Shown here: positions 37,028 to 45,859 of the stretch, piece by piece
Position numbering within the stretch: the stretch's first letter is position 1
Layout: each line of letters opens with the position of its first letter
Assembly: GCF_012070565.1 (NCBI RefSeq)
Contig: NZ_JAAQRO010000034.1
Location: 1 to 64,000, forward strand
Direction of reading: 5' to 3'
Source: Anaerosporobacter faecicola
GTDB lineage: Bacteria > Bacillota > Clostridia > Lachnospirales > Lachnospiraceae
Length of the DNA stretch: 64,000 bases
Notes under the pieces: generated by a model
Databases searched by the model: none
What the model saw: only the letters and a program-made list of their open reading frames with translations
What the model was told of the DNA's origin: nothing
Program-made: the position numbers and the translations under genes

Positions 37028-38080
37028 ATGAGAAAAATTATTGCGTTGAAGCATCATTTATGTAGTGGTTGTTGTATGTGGAGTGGTATAGAGGACGTAT
37101 ATGAACAAATAACGGGAGAACAGGTTCCGGAAGGGTTCTTCTTCGGGATGTCTTGTTTTGGAGAAAATACATATATAAAGCTACCCGATGAAAATCAAGC
37201 AAGAATGTTCAGTGTGGGAGATGGACGAACAAGAAAAGTCTATGATAAGCTGAAAGACCTGATTGGTCTATCCTATCGTATATCGGAAGGAGGGACTGTT
37301 TCTTATGCACTGAAAACAATCAAGAAAGAGATTAATGAGGAACGCCCTGTTATACTTGGACCGCTTGATATGTACCACTTACCTTATGTAAAGATGTATC
37401 ACAAAGATCACATCCCGATGCATTATGTTCTAATGGTAGGATATGATGAGGAGAAAAATTGTGTCTATATCTACGATTGTGATCGAATCGATCTCTTGGA
37501 ACTTCCAATCGATGAACTAATAAAGGCTTGGAATATTGAGAAAAATGCGGTCGGAGACAAGAATGGTTTCATTCGTTTTACGTTGTCGGAGAACCCAATG
37601 TCGGTGGAGCAGATCATGGATATCTCAATGAAACGGAAGGCAGAGGAACAATTAAGGGAAAAACCAATCATTCTTGGAATGACGGCATTTGATAAAATCG
37701 CTAGTGAATTTCCAAATTGGGAGAAAGAATTAGGGAAAGACCTATATCGTAAAACATTAATGGGATTAACCGAGTTCTTTGGAAAAGTTCCTAAATTACC
37801 GAATCGTTTATTAGGAGTAGGGGCTGAGGAGAAAGATATTCCTTATCAGGCGCACTGTGATTGTTTGGGTAATGTCTTATTAGAAATGGGAAATCGTTAT
37901 CAAAGAAAGGATTGGACGCAGGCAAGTACATATTTCCTAGAAAGTGGCGTATTATTTGAACGGATCACCGATTGTGTGGTTCGGTATTTGTGTGACAACG
38001 AAGATACGTTGTCAGAAGTTCCAGAACTGTTCTTGCAGATCAAAGAGAAGGAAGAAGCTGCGTATCGGTTGCTTTTGTAA
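37028..38080 (+). CDS. BtrH-like N-terminal domain / DUF4872 protein
   Basis: A 350-residue soluble protein. The N-terminal half resembles the BtrH domain, a papain-like cysteine fold. It has Cys12, Cys15 and Cys16 in HLCSGCC, the segment EGFFFGMS-x-FG near 37, and HYVLMVGYD near 132 with a conserved His and a VYIYDC strand. The C-terminal half is a DUF4872-type helical region. In butirosin synthesis BtrH moves an acyl chain from a carrier protein to the antibiotic. Here no carrier or biosynthetic genes are adjacent, so the acceptor is unknown. GGAGGG before ATG 37028 sets the start over the frame's 36998. Confidence 0.8.
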   Translation: MRKIIALKHHLCSGCCMWSGIEDVYEQITGEQVPEGFFFGMSCFGENTYIKLPDENQARMFSVGDGRTRKVYDKLKDLIGLSYRISEGGTVSYALKTIKKEINEERPVILGPLDMYHLPYVKMYHKDHIPMHYVLMVGYDEEKNCVYIYDCDRIDLLELPIDELIKAWNIEKNAVGDKNGFIRFTLSENPMSVEQIMDISMKRKAEEQLREKPIILGMTAFDKIASEFPNWEKELGKDLYRKTLMGLTEFFGKVPKLPNRLLGVGAEEKDIPYQAHCDCLGNVLLEMGNRYQRKDWTQASTYFLESGVLFERITDCVVRYLCDNEDTLSEVPELFLQIKEKEEAAYRLLL

Positions 38081-38127
38081 AAGCTCATTGTAGCGTACGT
38101 AGTGTACTTGTGCTATATGCGTTAGAA

Positions 38128-38408
38128 TGCAAAACTCTGGTTAATATTCAATTGCTTCCCTACTAGGGTACAATGACACGAATCACGCTACGCACCTAAA
38201 AACTTCTAAATGTGTACACTAGGTTTTTCAAGTGATAAAAAACCGCCATCGATTCGGCATCCTGCCTCAGCTCAGGCTGGTTCGGCCTCCTTGCCTCACC
38301 TTCCTAGTTTGTCTAGTACACATTAAGAAGTTCTAAGATGCTTCGCTACCGCTTCTTTGTCATTGTACCCCAGCAGGGAAGCAAATTTTATATATTGAGA
38401 GTTTTGCA
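38128..38408. mobile_element. family B inverted-repeat element, copy B1
   Basis: A 281-bp non-coding element with arms of about 85 bp. The outermost 11 bases, TGCAAAACTCT (38128-38138), pair perfectly with AGAGTTTTGCA (38398-38408). Inner blocks such as GCTTCCCT-GGGTACAATGACA and ACTTCT-AATGTGTAC are mirrored on the right arm. The centre holds CCTGCCTCAGCTCAGGCTGG. A half copy is at 19513-19640. No clear target duplication was found. Confidence 0.8.
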
Positions 38409-38452
38409 AGTCTAGTTTATTGTTCAACAAACAGGAATTTCCTAGCAACGTC

Positions 38453-38920
38453 TTATAACGTTTCTTTACAATGTTCCACAAATGGAATTGGATACATTGT
38501 CATCTTTGATGTTTCTTCTATACTATGTCCTTGCTTTAATAAGTTCTTAACAACCGTTTCCATGGATTCACCAATCTCTATGATGTGGAAATCAGGATCA
38601 TAGATCCGAACAGCACGTTGGTGCCAAGGGTGCATTCTTGATGGGTGTACATAATGGATATCCGAACGTTTTGACAACATCTCTAGGTATTGATCATAAT
38701 CTTCTACTTCAAAGTAAAGTTCCATATTATTGGATTTTTCAAGAACCTGTTCAGTTGGCAATTCCATTAATTCTGCAAATCCTTGTTGAATCGCAAATCC
38801 ACCACTAAAGGTAACGTTTGTTCCGAAATCCATAACAACTTCTTGTTCAAATAAATCATGATAAAACTTTTTTGAGACCGCAACATCTTTTACGGCTAAT
38901 AAAGTACATTGATATTTCAT
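38453..38920 (-). CDS. VOC-family (glyoxalase/bleomycin-resistance fold) protein
   Basis: A 155-residue protein of the vicinal oxygen chelate fold, with two beta-alpha-beta-beta-beta modules. The start K-D-V-A-V-S-K-K-F-Y-x-D-L-F is typical, the middle strand E-L-Y-F-E-V-E-D sits near 66, and V-R-I-Y-D-P-D-x-H-I-I-E-I-G-E near 105 carries the common metal His and Glu. AGGAGG lies before the ATG. It could be a binding or lyase enzyme. A family C repeat lies behind its start. Confidence 0.9.
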   Translation of the reverse strand: MKYQCTLLAVKDVAVSKKFYHDLFEQEVVMDFGTNVTFSGGFAIQQGFAELMELPTEQVLEKSNNMELYFEVEDYDQYLEMLSKRSDIHYVHPSRMHPWHQRAVRIYDPDFHIIEIGESMETVVKNLLKQGHSIEETSKMTMYPIPFVEHCKETL

Positions 38921-38984
38921 ATTAAATCCTCCTAATTAGTTGACATAATGTATTTGCCTAGTTATACAAGCAAATAATAGGATG

Positions 38985-39028
38985 CAAGGGTCAAAATATG
39001 TATATTCATTTCTCTTTTCACCTTACAT
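38985..39028. repeat. family C repeat, copy C2 (diverged)
   Basis: AAGGGTCAAAAT and CTTTTCACCTTACATCAT match the two arms and right flank of copy C1 at 27686-27720, with about 12 extra bases between the arms. Both copies lie upstream of a minus-strand gene. Confidence 0.45.
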
Positions 39029-39192
39029 CATCATAATATAATCAGTATAGGAAATCAAACAGGACAACAGTCTGTCATGTTTGTAAATTAAACTACAAAT
39101 AATACTGTAAATTATGCTAAATTACGGTATAATTTATGAGTGAAGACATTATCGATTTATAGAGAATGCATAGAAACAAAAGGAGATACTGT

Positions 39193-40209
39193 ATGAAAAA
39201 AAGAAACGTGAAGTGGGCTTCTGGCATTATTGCCTGTGGGGTATGTATCCTTACGTTATCGGGATGCAAACCGAATGCTAATGAGGATCCGAATACGAAA
39301 AACATCGTAGAGCAGGAGAACAATATGGAAGCAGAGGCAGAAACCGTCAAGCAAGATTCCAATACAGAAGCGACAGGGGAGGCTGGTACGGAAACGGAAA
39401 CCACAAGTGATATGGAGCAAGCTGATACGGAAGTACTGGAGGAAGAGGAGAACACAGAGCCTACTACCTTACATTTTGTTGATGCATGGGGAGAATGGCA
39501 CGATACGGAGATTAATCCTAATTTGAATAAACATGCGTATGATTGGACATGCCTCAAGAATGATGGACAGAATATATCCTATGAAGGGGATGAACGGTAT
39601 ACTATAAGGAAAGGAATTGATGTATCCTATCACCAGGGAGAGATTGATTGGAAAAAAGTAAAAGCAGACGGGTATGAATTTGCAATCATACGTGTAGCTT
39701 TTCGAGGATATGGGGAATCGGGAAGTCTGAATCTGGATAAGTGCTTTCACACGTATGTAAAGCAGGCGCATGAAGCAGGACTTGATGTGGGAGTTTATAT
39801 ATTCTCTCAAGCAATTAATGAAGAAGAAGCCAGTGAGGAAGCAGATTTTGTAATCGAAGCATTGCAAGGGATTACGCTAGAACTTCCCGTAGTATTCGAT
39901 CCGGAGCTTATTAGAGATAGTGTAGCTAGAACAGATGACGTAACAGGAGAACAATTCACTGCGAATACCATTACCTTCTGTGAAAAAGTAAAGCAAGCTG
40001 GCTATGAGCCGATGATCTATAGCAATATGGTTTGGGAAGCAGAGTTATTCGATTTAGAGCAATTACAGGAGTATCCAATCTGGTATGCAGATTATGAATT
40101 GACACCGCAAACGCCATATGCATTCCAGTTTTGGCAGTATTCGGAAAGTGGTAAAGTTGATGGAATAGAAGGAAATGTGGATCTAGACGTTCAATTCATT
40201 CCGCAATAA
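39193..40209 (+). CDS. GH25 muramidase lipoprotein
   Basis: A 338-residue exported lipoprotein with the lipobox L-S-G-C (Cys25). An acidic Thr/Glu linker runs to about 110. The GH25 lysozyme domain runs from about 140 to 338. The Asp of GIDVSYHQG near 140 and the D-P-E site in VVFDPEL near 235 (usually D-x-E) mark the active site. It would cut the MurNAc-GlcNAc bond from the outside. The frame starts at 39166, but AAAGGAG before ATG 39193 is the better start. Confidence 0.9.
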   Translation: MKKRNVKWASGIIACGVCILTLSGCKPNANEDPNTKNIVEQENNMEAEAETVKQDSNTEATGEAGTETETTSDMEQADTEVLEEEENTEPTTLHFVDAWGEWHDTEINPNLNKHAYDWTCLKNDGQNISYEGDERYTIRKGIDVSYHQGEIDWKKVKADGYEFAIIRVAFRGYGESGSLNLDKCFHTYVKQAHEAGLDVGVYIFSQAINEEEASEEADFVIEALQGITLELPVVFDPELIRDSVARTDDVTGEQFTANTITFCEKVKQAGYEPMIYSNMVWEAELFDLEQLQEYPIWYADYELTPQTPYAFQFWQYSESGKVDGIEGNVDLDVQFIPQ

Positions 40210-40254
40210 CTCTTTGAGAGGACTTATTAGCAATATACAAAGTTATAAGTCTGA

Positions 40255-40310
40255 GATACGTAAGACAAGATCCGAAAGAAAAGATCCGTAAGAAAAGATC
40301 CGTAAGATAG
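40255..40310 (+). repeat. four 14-bp tandem repeats before the VWA gene
   Basis: Units at 40255, 40269, 40283 and 40297 follow GAT(C/A)CG(T/A)AAGA(A/C)AA. The last runs into the ribosome site AGGAGG, so copy number would alter the leader but not the protein. Confidence 0.75.
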
Positions 40311-40320
40311 GAGGAATACT

Positions 40321-42459
40321 ATGTTTTGTAGCAAATGTGGAACAGAAAACAACCAGGATTCGAGGTTTTGTAGAAATTGTGGAGCACCATTGACGCGTAT
40401 TGTTGTGGACGCAGAACAAGAACAGCAGATCGGACAGGAGCAGCAAGCAGGACAAGAACAACAGGTAGTACAGAATCAATGGTCGTCACAGTACCAACAA
40501 ACAGTACAAAACCAAGTGCAACAGCAACCAGTCCTGAATACACAATCAAGTGCACAACCAAAACCACAAAAGAGTAAGAAAGCACAAATTATTGCCATTG
40601 TGACTGCTCTTGTACTTGTGGCAGGAGGTGGAATTGGCTGGAAGTTTTACAATGACCATCAGGAACAAGTGGAACAGGACAAACAAGACAAATGGGATAC
40701 TTATGTGGAAAAGGTAAATGACTGGCTGGAAGAGATGGAGACCAGAAAGTTAAATTATCTTGTTTCAGAGGATGACGAAGCACAATATCAGGAATTATGT
40801 AATGCCATTTTAGAAGCAATTGATTTACATAAGTCTACAGAGACAATCGACAAGCAGAAGGAAGAAGTGGAAAGCTTCATGCAATCATTAGAAGACTCTA
40901 GTGTAGAACAGATTGATTGTAAGAAAGCGGAATTAGAAGCGATAGAAATTGAATTTGCTTTAGACAGTGATCTTGAAGCAATTGATACATATAAAACGAA
41001 TGTACAGAATTATCTAGATGAAAAGAATTATGTTGAGGCATGGAGGGTACTTGAACAATGGGAAAATACCATAAGCTTAGCCAACAGCAATTTTGATAGT
41101 TATAATGTTACCGTTCGACAATATGACTTATCCGATTACCCGAATATGAAGATGTATGTAGAGGTAACGGATCAAGACGGTAACTTTGTGGATAACCTTG
41201 GTTCGAATGCTTTCTTTGTAAATGAAGGAAGAAGCCTAGACGAAGAATTGAACCGCACAACCCTAACCAGTGCCGCCAAATTAAATCAGAATGAAGGAAT
41301 CAGTATTGGCCTTGTGGCCGATGTCAGTGGAAGTATGGCAGACTTCATGGGAGAAACACAAGAGGCAATGATCAAATTCGTGGATTCTATGCAGTTTGAT
41401 AAGGGGGATGAAATGGAGATCACCGCATTTAATGAAGAAGCTTATATCTGTCAAAGCTTTACCAATGATGCATCACAGGTAACGAATTCCATCAATTCCA
41501 TGGTAGCAGGTGGAGAGACACGTCTATATGATACGCTGATTAATGAGATTGCACGTATTCAGTCTTGTGACAATGCAAAATGTGTAATCGGATTTACGGA
41601 TGGAATTGATAATCTAAGCGTGTACACACCAGAGGATGTAATCGATGCAGCCGTATCCAATCATATCCCATTGTTTCTGATTGGTATTGGTTCTTCCTGT
41701 GATTCAGATACACTACAATATATTGCGGAATCAACAGGAGGCATATATCAGAACATTTATGATGTAGAATCCCTTTCGGATATCTATAATTCCATCTATA
41801 CGGAACAAAAGAATGTGTATTTACTGGAATATACCGTTAGTGAGGAAGATGATTTTATCGCACCTTGTTATACCGATATCTATGTACGTAACGAAGATGG
41901 AAATGGTGGTTGCCTCAATAGCTTCTCCTTTGAACCAATGGATTATTTCCGTATCATGTATAACAAATTCCTTGTAGCAGGAATTGACTGCCAGACAAAA
42001 GGAGAACGAAATTTGCTAGACTCAGGACTAATCATAACCACTGAGGATGCCTATAAGAATGAGAAATGCATCGCCCATCAGTCCCAAGCAGCCATCAATT
42101 CAGGTGGAGTAGGCTCCAAAGATTCCAGTATATTCGAAGTACTAGTGGGATATGATGTGACAAATGTTGTGAAAGAAGGAGACCGCTATGTTGTGTATGG
42201 AATGTCCTCCTATGATATCAGTAAGGAACGAAAGATTTCCAAGGCAAATAAAGCTGAGAAGAAATATGTGGAAGAATATTATGGCGATGTGGATAAAGAT
42301 ACGATGTTTTGGTTCGAAGAGAACATTGTAAATTATGAAAAACTGACCATGATTAAAGATACCGATGGAAAATGGAAGTTCTATACAAGAGAATATGAAC
42401 GAGAAGATGGCGGAGATGCTATCTATGTAAATGAAGTGTACCAAGCAGTAGAAGAATAA
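40321..42459 (+). CDS. zinc-ribbon, membrane-anchored VWA protein
   Basis: A 712-residue protein. A zinc ribbon is at the extreme N-terminus (Cys3, Cys6, Cys17, Cys20). A Gln-rich linker precedes a membrane helix at about 88-108. A helical coiled-coil region follows to about 255, then a von Willebrand A domain (about 325-500) with the metal site D334-x-S336-x-S338. A small C-terminal domain resembles the YARHG/TcaA-like endings of Firmicute zinc-ribbon proteins. The ribbon faces the cytoplasm and the VWA domain faces out. It probably binds a surface partner. AGGAGG precedes the ATG. Confidence 0.85.
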   Translation: MFCSKCGTENNQDSRFCRNCGAPLTRIVVDAEQEQQIGQEQQAGQEQQVVQNQWSSQYQQTVQNQVQQQPVLNTQSSAQPKPQKSKKAQIIAIVTALVLVAGGGIGWKFYNDHQEQVEQDKQDKWDTYVEKVNDWLEEMETRKLNYLVSEDDEAQYQELCNAILEAIDLHKSTETIDKQKEEVESFMQSLEDSSVEQIDCKKAELEAIEIEFALDSDLEAIDTYKTNVQNYLDEKNYVEAWRVLEQWENTISLANSNFDSYNVTVRQYDLSDYPNMKMYVEVTDQDGNFVDNLGSNAFFVNEGRSLDEELNRTTLTSAAKLNQNEGISIGLVADVSGSMADFMGETQEAMIKFVDSMQFDKGDEMEITAFNEEAYICQSFTNDASQVTNSINSMVAGGETRLYDTLINEIARIQSCDNAKCVIGFTDGIDNLSVYTPEDVIDAAVSNHIPLFLIGIGSSCDSDTLQYIAESTGGIYQNIYDVESLSDIYNSIYTEQKNVYLLEYTVSEEDDFIAPCYTDIYVRNEDGNGGCLNSFSFEPMDYFRIMYNKFLVAGIDCQTKGERNLLDSGLIITTEDAYKNEKCIAHQSQAAINSGGVGSKDSSIFEVLVGYDVTNVVKEGDRYVVYGMSSYDISKERKISKANKAEKKYVEEYYGDVDKDTMFWFEENIVNYEKLTMIKDTDGKWKFYTREYEREDGGDAIYVNEVYQAVEE

Positions 42460-42534
42460 CAGGTAGGAATCCCGTGTGCGAATACGACTTGATTAAACGC
42501 CATGTATTCCTACAAACTTAAAGAGGGGAACGGA

Positions 42535-44880
42535 ATGAAGAAAAACATAACGATTCAAAATGCAAGGATCCATAATCTACAGGGAGTGAATGTATCCATA
42601 CCAAAGAACAAAATGACGGTGATCACTGGAGTATCGGGGAGCGGCAAATCCAGTCTGGCATTTGATACGCTGTATGAGGAAGGGAAGAAGCGATATCTTA
42701 CGTTTTCTGGGACACAATTCATGGTGGAACAGGAGCAGAGTTTCGATCGGATCGATGGATTATCGCCAACGGTTGCAGTAGAACAACGTGTGATTCGGCA
42801 ATCAAATCCCAGAAGTACCGTGGGAACAAGGATTAAGTTGGAGGCAATGTTAGCCGCTCTACTAAGCAACTATGGAGAAAAAGATCCTCGTTACGATGAT
42901 GGTAAACCGTTGGAGATTGCTATGTTTCAAAAGAATTCTCCCAAAGGCATGTGTATCAAATGCATGGGAGCGGGGTCTATCTATACGGTTGATGAAGACC
43001 AGATCTTCCAGGATCCAGAAGTGACTTTGGAGAATCTATTCGGAGGCGAACAGACACATTACTGCCATTTGACCTATCATTTTGAAAAAGCATATGGCGT
43101 ACGTTCCAATCGAACACTGGATTCATTGAGTGAAGAAGAAATGATGCTATTCAAGTATGGAGATGGAGGAAAGAAACGTTTTCTAGGCGTTGTTCCCTGG
43201 TTGATTCAAAGCTATAATTATCATCGGCAGAAGAATAGAAAGAATTGGATTACAAAATTAGATTGTATACAATACAAGACCTGTCCAAAATGCAAAGGAA
43301 TGGGAATCAGTGAACAAGCAGCACATACAACATTTGCAGGGAAGAACCTGGTAGAGATGGAACGAATGGACATAGGAGAACTGTATGAATTCTTAAAGCA
43401 ACAGGAAGGAAACAATACGTTGCTTAGTCAAATTCTTCTTAAATTACAATGCCTGATTGATGTTGGCTTGCACCATCTTTCTCTTTCTAGAAAGATTCCA
43501 ACCCTATCCGGTGGAGAGATGCAGCGGTTGTTCTTAGCTGCCTATATTATAGCGGAGATGGATTCTATCATCTTTATCTTCGATGAGCCAACGATTGGAT
43601 TGCATGAGATAGAGAAGAAGAATCTAATCCATATCATTCGGAAATTGGTGGACAGCGGAAATACGGTTGTTGCGGTGGAACATGATGAGAATTTTATGCG
43701 TGAAGCGGATTACATCATTGATATGGGGCCGGATGCGGGAATTCATGGCGGACAAAAGATCTATGAAGGCGATTATGCAGGATTTCTCTCATGTAAGGAA
43801 TCTCGAACCGCTCCATATCTCACAAAGGAACAAGGTTTTAACATTAAGAATACCTATCGGCCAGTGAATCCAAAACAACAACTGCAGATTACCCATGCCA
43901 ATCTACACAACCTGAAAGATGTCAATGTTACCATACCGCTTGGTGTCATGGTTGGTGTAGCGGGTGTATCGGGAAGTGGAAAATCCAGTTTGATCTCGGA
44001 TACGTTAGTACCCAAATTAAAGGAAATGTTAAAAACCAAATTTGTCTCTAGTGGTGGAGAGTCCAACGAAAGAGTAGAAGCAACTCTTGAAGGCGTAGAG
44101 AAAATCAAACGTTGCTACGTGATCGATCAACGTCCAATTGGAAGAACGAAAACCTCTTGTCCAGCAACCTATATTGGAATCATGGACCGTGTGCGTATCT
44201 TATTCGCACAGACAGAAGAGGCTAAAGAGCTTGGCTATACAGCAGGTATGTTCTCGGTGAATTCTGAGGGTGGATGCCCTACCTGCAAAGGAGAAGGGGT
44301 CGTACATTATTATGTAGGTTTCGGTAATTTTATGGACGTGACTTGTGAAGATTGTGAAGGAACCGGTTATGTAAAAGAAGCAATGGATGTCACCTTGGAT
44401 GGAAAAAACATTCGAGAGATTTTACAGATGAGTGTGGATGAAGCCGTTGAATTCTTCAAAGATAAGGATTCAAAGATCGAGGAGATGTTAGCCATTCTAC
44501 AACGGGTAGGCATGGGATATATTAAACTTGGGCAAGCAACGCCAACAATATCAGGTGGCGAGAGCCAGCGAATCAAACTGGCAAAAGAGCTATCCAAGGG
44601 GAGTACGGCAAAAGGAGCCTTGTACATATTAGATGAACCAACGACCGGCTTGTCATTCAGTGATAGTGAAAAATTGCTGTTATTAATGAATGAATTGGTT
44701 GATCGAGGAAACTCCGTAATTGTGACGGAACATGATCCCTATATCCTTTCTAATTGCGATCATTTGATTGAGATGGGAATCGGGGGAGGACGTGAAGGTG
44801 GCGAGGTCATTGCAACAGGAACACCAAAAGAATTAAAAGAAAATACGAAATCCATCATAGGTAGGTATCTAAAATGTTAA
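42535..44880 (+). CDS. UvrA-like ABC protein, short paralogue
   Basis: A 781-residue soluble twin ABC ATPase of the UvrA family, shorter than the repair protein (about 940). Both Walker A motifs (GVSGSGKSSLAFDT and GVSGSGKSSLISDT), both signatures (LSGGEMQR and ISGGESQR) and two zinc-finger CxxC pairs are present. The UvrB-binding region looks reduced. Such UvrA2/DrrC-type proteins often give tolerance to DNA-binding drugs. The frame begins at 42502, but GAGGGG before ATG 42535 fits better. Its stop overlaps the start of the next gene by seven bases, so the two are coupled. Confidence 0.88.
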   Translation: MKKNITIQNARIHNLQGVNVSIPKNKMTVITGVSGSGKSSLAFDTLYEEGKKRYLTFSGTQFMVEQEQSFDRIDGLSPTVAVEQRVIRQSNPRSTVGTRIKLEAMLAALLSNYGEKDPRYDDGKPLEIAMFQKNSPKGMCIKCMGAGSIYTVDEDQIFQDPEVTLENLFGGEQTHYCHLTYHFEKAYGVRSNRTLDSLSEEEMMLFKYGDGGKKRFLGVVPWLIQSYNYHRQKNRKNWITKLDCIQYKTCPKCKGMGISEQAAHTTFAGKNLVEMERMDIGELYEFLKQQEGNNTLLSQILLKLQCLIDVGLHHLSLSRKIPTLSGGEMQRLFLAAYIIAEMDSIIFIFDEPTIGLHEIEKKNLIHIIRKLVDSGNTVVAVEHDENFMREADYIIDMGPDAGIHGGQKIYEGDYAGFLSCKESRTAPYLTKEQGFNIKNTYRPVNPKQQLQITHANLHNLKDVNVTIPLGVMVGVAGVSGSGKSSLISDTLVPKLKEMLKTKFVSSGGESNERVEATLEGVEKIKRCYVIDQRPIGRTKTSCPATYIGIMDRVRILFAQTEEAKELGYTAGMFSVNSEGGCPTCKGEGVVHYYVGFGNFMDVTCEDCEGTGYVKEAMDVTLDGKNIREILQMSVDEAVEFFKDKDSKIEEMLAILQRVGMGYIKLGQATPTISGGESQRIKLAKELSKGSTAKGALYILDEPTTGLSFSDSEKLLLLMNELVDRGNSVIVTEHDPYILSNCDHLIEMGIGGGREGGEVIATGTPKELKENTKSIIGRYLKC

Positions 44881-45818
44881 AAGAGGAAATTGATGCATAT
44901 GTGAATCGAAAACGCTATCGCCAGATCAACAGTATTCTTCTATATGAGAAGGGGGAGATTGTGGCAGAATGTTACTATAATGGATTTACGCCAGAAAGCC
45001 GTAATGTGATCCGATCCATTGGAAAAAGTATTACCTCTATACTAGTAGGACTTTGTTTAGACAAGGGGTTCATCAAAAGCTTAGATGATCCCATTGCTAA
45101 GTACATTCCGCTGTTTGCTGAAAATCGGCACCCTTATCATAAGCTGATCAAGGTACGTCATCTCCTGACGATGTCATCGGGTATTTACTGGGTTGGAGGT
45201 GTTCACTATCATTGTCCACTTCTAAGGCAATTGCGTATGTCCGATAACTGGCTTGCCTATATCGCCGATGTTGCCTGTAGTGATGTTCCAGGTATGCGAT
45301 ATAATTACAAGGAATGGGATGTTCTATTGTTAGCCCATGTGATTGAACAAGCCTGTGGGGAAGACCTCTACGATTTCCTAAATCGGGAATTGTATCAACC
45401 TCTGGGGATTGTGAGTGGACGATGGTGGAAAAGTCCTTGTGGGACAACCTATAGTGTTGCGGGAGGCGATAATGAGGCAGAGGAGAGAACTTCGAATCTG
45501 TCTGCGAGAGATTTATTAAAGATTGGTCAGTTATTCCTTAATGGAGGTGTCTATGAAGGAAAACAGATTTTATCGAACAACTATATACAGCAGGCAATTA
45601 CACCTTCCAAAGAAAACCCGGGATATGGATATATGTGGTGGATTGGTGAAGGATGGTATGGATGCCATGGATATGGTGGTCAGAATGTAACGGTTATGCC
45701 AGACAAGCAGAAGATCTATGTCATGCAAGCAACACCAACTTTACGAGCAATGGAATATGAAGATATGGTAAGTTATGTCTTGGAAGAGGATATCCATTGG
45801 ATGGATCGAAGACGGTAG
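44874..45818 (+). CDS. serine beta-lactamase-like hydrolase
   Basis: A 314-residue cytoplasmic-looking protein of the class C beta-lactamase/esterase family. The nucleophile is Ser48 in S-I-G-K (Lys51). The Tyr motif is R-Y-N-Y near residue 143, in place of the common Y-S-N. The third box is H-G-Y-G-G near 266. No signal peptide is seen. The gene overlaps the UvrA-like gene by seven bases, an unusual pairing. It may act on a small ester or amide, perhaps a toxic compound the neighbour also handles. Confidence 0.85.
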   Translation: MLKEEIDAYVNRKRYRQINSILLYEKGEIVAECYYNGFTPESRNVIRSIGKSITSILVGLCLDKGFIKSLDDPIAKYIPLFAENRHPYHKLIKVRHLLTMSSGIYWVGGVHYHCPLLRQLRMSDNWLAYIADVACSDVPGMRYNYKEWDVLLLAHVIEQACGEDLYDFLNRELYQPLGIVSGRWWKSPCGTTYSVAGGDNEAEERTSNLSARDLLKIGQLFLNGGVYEGKQILSNNYIQQAITPSKENPGYGYMWWIGEGWYGCHGYGGQNVTVMPDKQKIYVMQATPTLRAMEYEDMVSYVLEEDIHWMDRRR

Positions 45819-45859
45819 AGCAAAGTTAAAAGAGTTACAATCGAAGGAGGAGAATCAAC

